Shown here: positions 30,923-48,910 of the stretch, one piece after another
How the letters are laid out: each line of letters starts with the position of its first letter
Numbering within the stretch: the first letter of the stretch is position 1
DNA from: Spiroplasma endosymbiont of Polydrusus cervinus
Lineage (GTDB): Bacteria; Bacillota_I; Bacilli_A; Mycoplasmatales; Mycoplasmataceae
Length of the DNA: 64,000 nucleotides
Assembly: GCF_964019755.1 (NCBI RefSeq)
Contig: NZ_OZ026469.1
Span: forward strand, 1 to 64,000
Direction of reading: 5' to 3'
Notes under the pieces: model-generated
Database searches by the model: none
Seen by the model: only the letters and a program-made list of their open reading frames with translations
Told to the model about the DNA's origin: nothing
Position numbers and translations under genes: made by a program

Positions 30923-32488
30923 ATGGAAAACAATAATGAGTATGTAATTGAAATGAATAAGATTACCAAGGTTTTTGGTGATTTAATTGCAAATGATAAT
31001 ATTACTTTAAAAGTTAAAAAGGGGGAAATTCATGCTTTAATTGGAGAAAATGGGGCCGGAAAATCAACATTAATGAGTATTCTATTTGGTTTGTATGAAC
31101 CAACAAAGGGGGAAATTCTTGTTAATGGGAAACCAGAATACATTAGTAATCCAATTAAAGCCAATCAACTAGGAATTGGGATGGTTCATCAACATTTTAA
31201 ACTAGTTGATATTTTTACTGTTTTAGACAACATTGCCTTAGGATATGAACAACTAAAAGGTAATGTATTTTTAGATCGAACAAAAGAAGCCCGTGATATT
31301 GCACAAATTGCAATTAAATATAATTTACAAGTAGATTTTCATGCTAAAATTGCCAATATTTCTGTTGGAATGCAACAACGCGTTGAAATTTTGAAGATTT
31401 TATATCGGGGAGCGGATATTTTAGTTTTTGATGAGCCAACCGCTGTTTTAACTCCACAAGAAATTGAAAGTTTATTAAAAATTATGTTAGATTTAAAAAA
31501 GGACGGAAAAACTATTATTTTTATTTCCCATAAATTAGATGAAGTTAAAAAAATTGCTGATTGAGCAACTGTTATTCGCCGCGGAAAAGTTATTGAAACT
31601 TTTGATGTACAAGTTAAGAACGAAAAAGAAATTGCTGAAGCAATGGTTGGTCGTAATTTAGTTGAAATTAAAAATTCTGGTCGAGCACCCCAACCAGAAG
31701 TATTATTGAAAATTGAAAACTTATCTGTTAAGAAAAAAGGATTAACACGTTTAATGGCGTTAGATGACTTTAATTTAACTGTCCATGCCGGAGAAGTTGT
31801 TGCAATTGCAGGAGTTGAAGGAAATGGCCAAACAGAGTTAATTAATGTCTTAACTGGATTAGATAAGGGGACATCGGGGGAGATAATTTTTAATGACATT
31901 AATGTCACAAAGAAAAGCATTTATGAACGCTATCAAAATGGTATGTCACATATTCCAGAAGATCGTCATAAGCATGGTTTAGTTTTAGAATTTAATGCCA
32001 TTGATAATGTTGTTTTACAAAATATTAATCAAAAACCATTTTCAAGATTTGGTTTATTAGATAAAGGAGCAATCCAATTATATGCTCAACAGATTATTAG
32101 TAAATATGATGTCCGTGGCGCAAATTCTGGATTTTCGATTACCCGAAGTTTATCGGGGGGTAACCAACAAAAATTAATTATTGGTCGGGAATTATCGCGT
32201 CAACATAATATTTTAGTTGTTGTTCAACCAACGAGGGGATTAGATGTTGGGGCAATTGAATATATTCATAATAAAATTTTAAAAGAAAAAGCACAAGGGA
32301 AAACGGTGTTATTAGTTTCATATGAACTAGAAGAAATTATGAGTTTAGCAGATCGCATTGTTGTTTTACATAATGGTCGCATTACTGGTGAGGTTGCTGG
32401 AAATAAAGTTAAACGAGAAGAAATAGGTTTAATGATGGCCGGAAGATATCAACAGAAAGGAATAAAAATTAATGCAAACACAAATTAA
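30923..32488 (+). CDS. ABC importer ATP-binding protein (nucleoside/simple-sugar type, two ATPase domains)
   Basis: 521 aa with tandem ABC domains, as in B. subtilis NupO. Domain 1: Walker A GENGAGKST (41-49), signature SVGMQQRVEIL, Walker B ILVFDEPTAVL. Domain 2: the degenerate family-typical GVEGNGQTELI in place of Walker A, signature LSGGNQQK (about 409), and VQPTRGLDVGA. One TGA Trp at 31562. GAAAGGA lies upstream. The two permeases follow with overlapping frames (17-bp overlap with the first), so all three are co-translated. A substrate-binding BmpA/PnrA-type lipoprotein is not next to it here. Confidence 0.9.
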
Positions 32489-34634
32489 AAATTATGGGTG
32501 ATTGTTAAATCAAAAAACAAAAATTTTCTTTCGTTCCAATGAATTTAAAACTAAAATGAATTATTTTAAAGCATCAATTTGCGCCATTATTGCTGGAGCA
32601 CTTCTTAGTTTTATCATCATTGGGGCAAATGCGTCAGATCCATTATTATTTTTTAATTATGTTTTTCAATTAGCTTTTCACCCTTTATTGAAAGATCAAA
32701 CATTAACTTATTGAGCAATTTATATTGTTGCGGGATTAGCAGTTGCAGTTGGTTTTAAAGCGGGCCTATTTAATATTGGAGTCCCTGGCCAAATGTTGCT
32801 AGCGGGGAGTATGACAATTGTTTTAGGTTTAAAGAATCCCACAATTAGCCAAGGGGCTGGGATGGTTGGAGCCTTATTTATTTCAATACTTGTTGGAGCC
32901 GCTTTAGCCGCGATTTCAGGGGCTTTAAAGGCTTATTTCAATATTCATGAAGTAGTGTCCACAATTATGTGAAATTGAATTGTTTGATATGTCATGAAGT
33001 GAATGTTTATGAATCCAGCTTATGGGATGTGGAATTCAAATCAGAATTCAACAATTGATATTGTAACCACTGCCCCAAAATTTAATTTAATGTTGAATGG
33101 TGAAACATGAATTATTCCATTTATTATTGCGATGTTATTATTAGGAATAATTATTTTTATTATGAATTATACGGTCCTAGGATTTCGCATTAAAGCGGTT
33201 GGAAAATCAAAAAATGCTTCGTTATATGCCGGAACCAATGTTAAAGCGTATACTATAATTTCAATGGCCTTATCAGGAAGCTTAGCGGGTGTTTTAGGAA
33301 TGTTATATTATATGACCCAATCCACCGTCTTACAATTTACCACTGATGTTTTGCCGGTTGTTGGATTTGATGCGATTGCGGTTGCCTTAGTTGCGTTTAC
33401 GAATGGGGTTGCCATTTTACCAATTGCCTTATTATGGGGAATTATTAAAACAGCAGCTTTACAAGCAACCCAACTACCTGATTTTCAAATGTCAAAACAA
33501 ATGGGGCAATTAATTTTTGGAATCATTATTTATATGACTGCTGTTTCTGCTTTGTTTATTTACTTTAAACCAATCTTTTGATTACGCCGTTGATGAAATA
33601 TTCAACATCGCCCTGAATGAAAACAGGAATATTCTGAATATCACCATCAAATTAAAAATTATCAAAAACAAATTAAAACGACAAATAAAGCCTATCGGAT
33701 TAAAATTCAAGCATTAAAAAAAGTCAGTGATAAGGAAGCAATTAAAGCCTACCGTAATGAAATTGACGATCAATTAACTTTATATGTTGGAAAAATTACC
33801 ACTTTAAAAACAGAAATTCGTTTCTTTAAAAATTCAAAATATAAGGAAGCAGCACAAATTGGCCAACGAGGAATTAAAAAAAAGTATGATTTAGCAACTT
33901 TTATTGCCCTTGGCTCAGCGCTTGATTATTTTGTCCAAGTAAGAAATGAGTATTTACTAAAAAAACAGGAAATTAGTTTTTTTAAAAATAATTACTATCA
34001 AGCAGTGCGAAAAGCAAAAGGACAAGTTAAGCAAAAATTATCTCAATTTTATAATTTACCAAAAAAAGACTTATATGTTAAATTAGCGCATTTGCAAAGC
34101 CAATATGGTGATTTAGTTTTAAAACAAGAAGAAGCAATTAAAAAATTGTGGGAAAGTTATTATCCAGTTTATAATGAAATTCAACAAAAATATTTAAATA
34201 ATTTTAAAACGTTGCAAAAAAAAGAAGCAGTTGTTACAAAAAAATTAAATCAGGAAATTAACGCTTTAAAACGTCGTCAACAACAAGAAATGCGCCAGTT
34301 TAAAGCGAAAAATCACCAAATAAAAAAAGACCTTAAATGTCAATTAAGAATAATTAATCGTCAGTTTAAAGCGGATGCTAAGGTCCAAAAAGAAGTGATA
34401 ATGTTGAAACAAAATTTACAAAGACAATTAAGAGAAATGAAACAACAGTTTAATGTTGAATATAAAGCAATGCGGGAAAAAAATAAAACAAATATGCCAC
34501 AATGAAAAAAGGAATTAAATCAAAAATTAGCGCATATTAGAAATACTGTTTCGGAAGATAATAAAATCTTAAAAACAGAATATCTTCGCCAAAAAAATGC
34601 TTATCAAATGATGCAAAAAGGAGGGAAAAATTAA
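32472..34634 (+). CDS. ABC importer permease 1, fused to a C-terminal coiled-coil extension
   Basis: 720 aa. Residues 1-370 are an integral membrane permease (BPD_transp_2 type): GINVGVPGQM-like FNIGVPGQMLLAG, several helices and TGA-rich Trp clusters (VSTIMWNWIVWYVMKWMF). From about residue 373 a highly charged Lys/Gln/Glu-rich region of 350 residues follows, predicted by pattern as long coiled coils (QLREMKQQFNVEYKAMREK). Relatives such as NupP are about 350 aa, so this tail is an addition. ATG 32472 overlaps the ATPase gene; the stop shares TAATG with permease 2. NupP-like by order. Confidence 0.85.
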
Positions 34635-35548
34635 TGGAAGCAGTTTCACAATTATTTGCGAATGGTTCAGTCCTTTTTGTCGTATTATTAATTGCTGCGA
34701 TGGCTGGTTTATATTCTGAACGAGCCGGAATTGTTAATATTGCCATTGACGGGATGATGATTATTGGGGCATTAGTGTATGCTTTATTAGGAAAAGTATT
34801 ATCTCAATACGGTAATGGAATGCAAATTATTGCTTTATTAGTTGCCACAATTAGTGGGGGAACTTTTGCCTTATTACATGGTTTAGGTTCAATTACTTTA
34901 AAAGCGCAACAAGTAATTTCGGGAACAGCCTTAAATTTATTAGCAACTGGATTAGGATTATTTTTTGTAAGTACCCCCGCCTTAGCAGCGGGAAATATGA
35001 TTCAAACCGGTTTTAGTACAATTGGAATTGATTCGTACAAAATTATTAATATTTTCCTAATTATTGCTATTGTCTTAGCCGGCTTTACCTTCGTTTTCTT
35101 CCGCTTTACCAAAACGGGGATACGTTATGTTGGCTGTGGGGAAAACCCAAATGTGGTTGATGCAGTCGGAATTAATGTGATTAGAACAAGATATAAAGCC
35201 GTGATTATTTCAGGATGTTTAGCGGGCCTGGCTGGCGCAATGTTTACCCATTATGTTTCAGGACAATTTCGTGGTGATGTTCAAGGACAAGGATATATTG
35301 CCTTAGCAATCATGATTTTTGGACAATGACGAATTCAATACATTACATTAGGAGCCGTTTTATTTAGTTTCTTAATTGCTTTAGCAGGAACATTATGACG
35401 CTTTGCTGGTTGAAATATTGCTGAACCATCGAATCAATTATTGAAAATTCTTCCATTTGTCTTAGCATTGATAACAATGATTGCTTTTTCAAAATATTCG
35501 AAAGTTCCCAAAGCATCCGGCATTCCTTTTGACAAATCCTTACGTTAA
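34634..35548 (+). CDS. ABC importer permease 2
   Basis: 304 aa membrane protein of the same transporter (NupQ-like by order). It has YSERAGIVNIAIDGMMIIGA near the start, the BPD_transp_2 signature shared by nucleoside and ribose permeases, and about eight hydrophobic segments. The TAATG overlap at 34632-34636 couples it to permease 1. TGA Trp codons occur at 35327, 35396 and 35411. The stop overlaps a strong terminator, which ends the operon. Confidence 0.9.
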
Positions 35549-35575
35549 AAAACAACCATTGGTTGTTTTTTATTT
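35547..35575 (+). terminator. Terminator of the ABC importer operon
   Basis: AAAAAACAACC and GGTTGTTTTTT pair perfectly over 11 bp around a three-base loop and run into T-rich sequence. Confidence 0.85.
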
Positions 35576-35627
35576 TTAATTTGTTATAATTTTATTAACT
35601 TTTTATGATTTATTTTTACAGTATACA
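35572..35627. repeat. Solitary R-type terminal repeat
   Basis: TTTGTTATAATTTTATTAAC followed by the R end TTTTTACAGTATACA. It carries the same inner segment as the arms of the 26264 palindrome but has no partner nearby; a single element end left after deletion or recombination. Confidence 0.6.
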
Positions 35628-35832
35628 GGCTTAAAAAATATTCAAAGCGAGGTTATGACTATTTTTAATAATTTAAATTTAAAGATTGTTCAAACATATC
35701 CAAATTATTATCATAAATTAGAGGATAAGTCATTGGAACACGTTGTTGAACAAGATCAATTTACTTTAACTTATATTGATTTAGAGAAAATTAATAAATT
35801 AATTAATACTTCAGCAGTAGGGGTGCAGTCTA
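35628..35832 (+). pseudogene. Unidentified gene fragment ending in an IS3 scar
   Basis: The frame through ATG 35655 (MTIFNNLNLKIVQTYPNYYH...) is open from the R end to GGGGTGCAGTCTA (35820-35832). That 13-mer is the right end of the IS3 element with the rest of the IS missing. The frame continues by chance to 35891, over the rpoB promoter. About 55 residues are of unknown origin. Both borders are element ends, so it is an internal piece of a lost gene. Confidence 0.5.
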
Positions 35833-35843
35833 GTAAAAAAGAA

Positions 35844-35872
35844 TTGACTTTTACAGTAAACCAATATATAAT
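35844..35872 (+). promoter_or_regulatory. rpoB promoter
   Basis: TTGACT (35844-35849), a 17-bp spacer and TATAAT (35867-35872), 39 bp before the rpoB start. The -35 lies 12 bp beyond the IS3 scar, so rpoBC transcription starts downstream of all element debris. Confidence 0.85.
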
Positions 35873-35910
35873 TTATAAGCGTATATTGTGAAAAGTGAGG
35901 TTAATAATTA

Positions 35911-43505
<7,595 letters not shown>

Positions 43506-43527
43506 AAAGACCGCAAGGTCTTTTTTT
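43506..43527 (+). terminator. rpoBC terminator
   Basis: AAAGACC-GCAA-GGTCTTT with a GNRA-type loop, followed by four more T residues. Confidence 0.92.
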
Positions 43528-43548
43528 GGCAATATTTATTATTAAATA

Positions 43549-43577
43549 TTGACTTATTTTGCTGTTTTATGTAATAT
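43549..43577 (+). promoter_or_regulatory. str operon promoter
   Basis: TTGACT (43549-43554), 17-bp spacer, TAATAT (43572-43577), about 60 bp before rpsL. Its leader could hold regulation, but no clear fold was identified. Confidence 0.75.
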
Positions 43578-43637
43578 TATATATGGATTATATTCTTTGA
43601 TACACTCGGATATGTGAATAAGAAAGGAGAAAGTTTA

Positions 43638-44060
43638 ATGCCAACAATTAATCAATTAGTTCGTAAGCCACGAAAAGAAAAATTGTGGAAAACAAAAGCG
43701 CCCGCTTTAAATCGGGGGTTAAATTCTTTACAAAAAAAACAAACTAATAAAACCGCACCACAAAAAAGAGGGGTATGTACACGGGTAGCAACAATGACAC
43801 CGAAAAAACCTAATTCAGCGTTACGAAAATATGCTCGTGTTCGTTTAACAAACGGAATGGAAGTAACAGCGTATATTCCTGGTGAAGGACATAACTTACA
43901 AGAACATAGCGTTGTTTTAATTCGTGGGGGAAGGGTTAAAGACTTACCAGGGGTTCGTTACCATATTATTTGTGGAACATTAGATACCGCTGGAGTTAAT
44001 AAACGCCAACAAGGACGTTCACTATACGGAACAAAAAGACCAAAAGCTGCCAAAGCTTAA
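43638..44060 (+). CDS. rpsL: 30S ribosomal protein S12
   Basis: 140 aa. Decoding-centre protein; [20 protein letters not shown] and [14 protein letters not shown] hold the two lysines linked to streptomycin sensitivity, both present. ATG 43638 is preferred over an in-frame GTG at 43614 because AAGGAGA lies nine bases upstream. First gene of the str operon. Confidence 0.97.
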   Translation: MPTINQLVRKPRKEKLWKTKAPALNRGLNSLQKKQTNKTAPQKRGVCTRVATMTPKKPNSALRKYARVRLTNGMEVTAYIPGEGHNLQEHSVVLIRGGRVKDLPGVRYHIICGTLDTAGVNKRQQGRSLYGTKRPKAAKA

Positions 44061-44082
44061 GTAAATAGAAGGGAGGATTACT

Positions 44083-44550
<468 letters not shown>

Positions 44551-44571
44551 AAAATAGAAAGGAAAAGAGAG

Positions 44572-46650
44572 ATGGCAAGAGAATATTCTCTAGAAAATAC
44601 GAGAAATATTGGAATTATGGCGCATATTGATGCTGGAAAAACAACAACAACTGAGCGTATTTTATTCCATACTGGTAAAATCCATAAAATTGGGGAAACG
44701 CATGATGGAGCTAGCCAAATGGATTGAATGGCCCAAGAACAAGAGCGTGGAATTACAATTACTTCTGCGGCAACAACAGCGTTTTGAAAAAATATGCGTT
44801 TAAATATTATTGATACTCCAGGGCACGTTGATTTTACCGTTGAAGTGGAAAGATCATTACGTGTTTTAGATGGAGCCATTGCGGTGCTTGATGGACAATC
44901 AGGGGTTGAACCACAAACAGAAACAGTTTGACGCCAAGCAACAACTTATGGGGTACCAAGAATCGTTTTTGTTAATAAAATGGATAAAATTGGAGCTGAT
45001 TTTTTGTATTCCGTAAAAACAATTCATGATCGTTTACAAGCAAATGCTCATCCAGTCCAAATTCCAATTGGAGCGGAAGATCAATTTAGTGGAATTATTG
45101 ATATTGTTGAACGAAAAGCTTATCATTATGATGGAACAGCAAACGAAGAAGCACAAGAAATTACAATTCCAGATGATTTAAAATATTTAGTTGAAGAATA
45201 CCGAATGAAATTAATTGAAGCAGCGGTTAATTTTGATGAAGAATTAATGTTAAAATATTTAGATGGAAATGAAATTACAATTCCAGAAATTAAAAGTGCA
45301 ATTCGTGCCGCAACATTAACAGGTGATTTCTTTCCCGTTTTTTGTGGAAGTGCTTTTAAAAATAAAGGAGTTAAATTAATGTTGGATGGGGTAATTGATT
45401 ATTTACCTTCCCCACCTGATATTCCATCAATTAAAGGAGTACTAGAAGATGGAACGGAAGTGCAACGTCATGCTGATGATAGTGAACCATTTTCAGCCTT
45501 AGCCTTTAAAATTATGACTGATCCCTTTGTTGGAAAATTAACATTCTTCCGAGTTTACTCAGGAGTATTAAAAAAAGGGAGTTCTATTTTAAACTCAACA
45601 AAAGATAAATCAGAGCGAATTGGTCGTTTATTAAAAATGCATGCTAATAATCGTGAAGAAATTGAAACAGTGTATGCTGGTGATATTGCGGCAGCCGTTG
45701 GTTTAAAATTATCAACAACGGGAGATACTCTTTGTGATGAGAAAAACGAAGTAATCTTAGAATCAATGATATTCCCAGAACCAGTTATTAACTTAGCATT
45801 AGAGCCAAAAACAAAAGCTGACCAAGAAAAAATGAGTTTAGCTTTACAAAAATTAGCCGAAGAAGATCCAACATTCCGAACATGAACAGATGAGGAAACA
45901 GGTCAAACAATTATTGCTGGAATGGGAGAATTACACTTAGATATTTTAGTTGATCGAATGAAACGTGAATTTAAAGTGGAAACCAATGTTGGAACGCCAC
46001 AAGTTTCATACCGTGAAACATTTAAAGATAGTGCTGAAGTAGAAGGAAAATACATTAAACAATCAGGAGGACGTGGTCAATATGGATATGTATGAATTAA
46101 ATTTGAACCAAATCATGATAAAGGATTTGAATTTGTTGATGCGATTGTTGGTGGAAAAATTCCAAAAGAATTCATCGGTTCTGTTAAAAAAGGATTAGAG
46201 GAATCAATGCAAACAGGAAAATTAGCAGGATATCCAATGATTGATATTAAAGCGACTTTATTTGATGGGTCATACCATGATGTCGATTCATCACAAATGG
46301 CTTATGAGTTTGCAGCTAGTTTATCATTAAAAGAAGCAGCGAAAAAATGTAAACCAGTTATTTTAGAACCAATTATGGCGGTTGAAGTTACTGTTCCTGA
46401 AGAATACTATGGGGACGTAATGGGGAACTTATCATCACGTCGTGGTCAAATCGAAGGAAATGATCAGCGTGGGAATGCCCACGTTGTTAAGGCAAAAGTT
46501 CCATTATCAGAAATGTTTGGGTATGCAACTGATTTACGAAGTTTTACACAAGGGCGTGGAACTTATACAATGTTGTTTTCACATTACCAAGAAGCACCAA
46601 AATCAATTACTGAAGAAATTATTAAAAAAGTTGGAAAATCAGCCGAATAA
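44572..46650 (+). CDS. fusA: Elongation factor G
   Basis: 692 aa translocase GTPase. G1 AHIDAGKTT (17-25), G3 DTPGHVDF and G4 NKMDKIGAD are intact, followed by domains II-V ([24 protein letters not shown]). TGA Trp codons fall at 44725, 44785, 44928 and later. GGAAAAGAGAG ribosome binding site; same operon as rpsL and rpsG. Confidence 0.98.
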
Positions 46651-46767
46651 TTGAATAAAAATGGTTTAATCCACCATTAGGAAAAAAGGATTGCAAAGCA
46701 AATAAAATTAATTTAAAATAGTTATGACATTTGTCTATTAATTAAAATATAGGAGGAAAAGATTAAA

Positions 46768-47958
46768 ATGGCAAAACAAAAATTTGATAGAAGTTTACCA
46801 CACGTTAACGTTGGAACAATTGGACACGTTGACCATGGGAAAACTACTTTAACAGCGGCTATTACAACGGTATTAGCAAAAAAAGGATTCGCAGAAGCCC
46901 AAAAATATGATAGTATTGATAAAGCTCCTGAAGAAAAAGAACGTGGAATTACAATTAATACTTCACACGTTGAGTATCGTACTGAAAAAAGACACTATGC
47001 GCACGTTGACTGTCCAGGGCATGCCGATTATGTTAAAAATATGATTACTGGTGCTGCTCAAATGGATGGGGCGATTTTAGTTGTTGCAGCAACAGACGGA
47101 CCAATGCCTCAAACAAGAGAACATATCTTATTATCACGCCAAGTTGGGGTTCCAAAAATGGTTGTTTTCTTAAACAAATGCGACATGATGGATGGCGATA
47201 CTGAAATGATGGATTTAATCGAAATGGAAGTTAGAGATCTATTAAGCGAATATGGCTTTGATGGAGAAAAAACACCAGTTATTAGAGGATCAGCTTTAAA
47301 AGCACTTGAAGGTGATGCTAAATGAGAAGAAGAAATCATGAAATTAATGTCTGCAATTGATGAATGAATTCCAGAACCAGAAAGAGATACAGCAAAACCA
47401 TTCATGATGCCAGTTGAAGATGTTTTCACAATTACAGGACGTGGAACAGTTGCAACAGGACGTGTTGAACGTGGGATTGTTAAAGTTAATGAAGAAGTTG
47501 AAATTATTGGATTAAAAAGTGAAACTAAAAAAGTTGTTGTAACAGGCTTAGAAATGTTTAGAAAATTATTAGATGACGCTAAAGCTGGGGATAATGTTGG
47601 GGTATTATTACGAGGAGTAGACCGTAGTGATATTGAACGTGGGCAAGTTATTGCAAAACCAGGCTCAGTTAAACCACATACAGAATTTAAAGCACAAGTT
47701 TATGTTTTAACAAAAGAAGAAGGAGGACGTCATACGCCATTCTTCGGAAACTACCGTCCACAATTTTACTTCCGCACTACGGATGTTACTGGGTCAATTA
47801 AATTACCAAGTGGTGTTGAAATGGTAATGCCAGGGGATAATGTTGAAATGACAGTTGAATTAATTGCACCAGTTGCGATTGAGGAAGGAACAAAATTCTC
47901 AATTCGTGAAGGTGGTCATACCATCGGAGCTGGAACAGTTGTTTCAATTAGCAAATAA
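46768..47958 (+). CDS. tuf: Elongation factor Tu
   Basis: 396 aa. G1 GHVDHGKT (19-26), G3 [13 protein letters not shown]4 NKCDM. Two TGA Trp codons at 47323 and 47365 are in the [15 protein letters not shown] segment. A TAGGAGG ribosome binding site stands before ATG. The 117-bp spacer after fusA contains a weak AATGG...CCATT hairpin and perhaps a separate promoter, as in other str operons. EF-Tu was reported at the surface and near fibril/MreB cytoskeleton in spiroplasmas, which this sequence alone cannot address. Confidence 0.98.
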
Positions 47959-48082
47959 TAACATTTCGAAAAAATAGGCCATATAAAATATTTTGGGGTT
48001 TTAATTAATATCAAAGAAAATTTAATAAAATAGTTAAATTATTATTATATTAATTTTTATCTATACTTTTTACCCGAATCTT

Positions 48083-48111
48083 TTTTATGATTTGGTATTT
48101 ATAATTTACAC
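48083..48111. repeat. L-type terminal repeat downstream of tuf
   Basis: TTTTTTATGATTTGGTATTT followed by ATAATTTACAC: an L end in reverse orientation. A second, shorter L end (TTTACAATTTACAC) lies at 48693-48706, so the lipoprotein gene between them is bracketed by L ends. Confidence 0.6.
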
Positions 48112-48122
48112 ATTAGAAATAT

Positions 48123-48150
48123 AAAAAATCATTTATTAAAATGATTTTTT
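48123..48150. terminator. Bidirectional terminator between tuf and the lipoprotein gene
   Basis: AAAAAATCATTT and AAATGATTTTTT form a 12-bp perfect stem with a four-base loop, with a T-run on both strands. It overlaps the lipoprotein stop codon. Confidence 0.85.
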
Positions 48151-48673
48151 ATTGTGTATTAACTTTTATATTACCTTTATTATCAGAAATTAGACTAGGG
48201 AGTAGTGGTGGTGATGTATCTAACTTTCAACGATAAACTGATTTAAAATAATCAAAATTTTCTCTACTTCACGGGATTCCCTTCTTACCAATTTCCATAA
48301 TATACAATACTTTTTGATTATGAAGAATAAGTCTAAAATTTTTATAATCTTCTAATATTTGTTTTTCGCGTTGTTCTTCATTATTTTGAAATTTAATAAT
48401 TCTTCAATCATCATTTTTATCACCACGCCACACAACAAAATAATATTTATTATCTACTTGATTAAATGGTTTTTCTTGTGGTGCTATTCATTCTAAATTA
48501 TTTTTAATATTTTCATCTGTTGTATTTATTTGGTTTTCTTTTTTTAATTTTTTTAATTCTTCTGGTGTTATTTCTTTTTTATCATTATATGTATTGTTAT
48601 TACAAGTAACTAAACTTGCTGTACTTGTTGCTGTTAATCCGACTGCCCCTAAGATACTTAGTAATTTTTTCAT
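48149..48673 (-). CDS. Surface lipoprotein, 174 aa
   Basis: The N-terminus MKKLLSILGAVGLTATSTAS with lipobox LVTC (Cys24) directs lipid anchoring in the membrane. The mature part is charged at first (NDKKEITPEELKKLKKEN) and then has an aromatic-rich domain with several TGA Trp codons (for example KYYFVVWRGDKNDDW and FDYFKSVYRWKLD). GGAG precedes ATG 48673. The signal peptide is the same type as in the element-borne remnants at 11583, 15630, 55345 and 61800. The gene lies between two L-type ends, so it may be element cargo. Function unknown; such lipoproteins are common in Spiroplasma. Confidence 0.75.
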
Positions 48674-48910
48674 TTTATTTATTTTTCTCCTTTTTACAAT
48701 TTACACAATAGAATAGAAGCAATCTGGGATTGCGGAAATTTTTTTAAATTTAAAAAAATTTTGTTGGGTGTTTTAAAGTATTTGGAAAAAATTATAAGCA
48801 TTGAACGAAGAATTTTATAAAGGTTTCCAAATTTATTTGAAAGTGTTCAAAACTTTTATTAACTTTTTATGATTTAGTTTTACAGTATACAAAAAATTAA
48901 TAATATTTTT
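48674..48910. other. Spacer with L and R element ends
   Basis: Holds the short L end (48693-48706), a weak AT hairpin AAATTTTTTTAAATTTAAAAA around 48738-48765, and a complete R end (48859-48891) 20 bp from the stop of the minus-strand E2-like gene. No coding frame supported. Confidence 0.5.

Noticed and set aside
26264-35627. CRISPR-like repeat series
   Set aside because: The repeats are long, irregularly spaced element ends without spacers; no cas genes are present.
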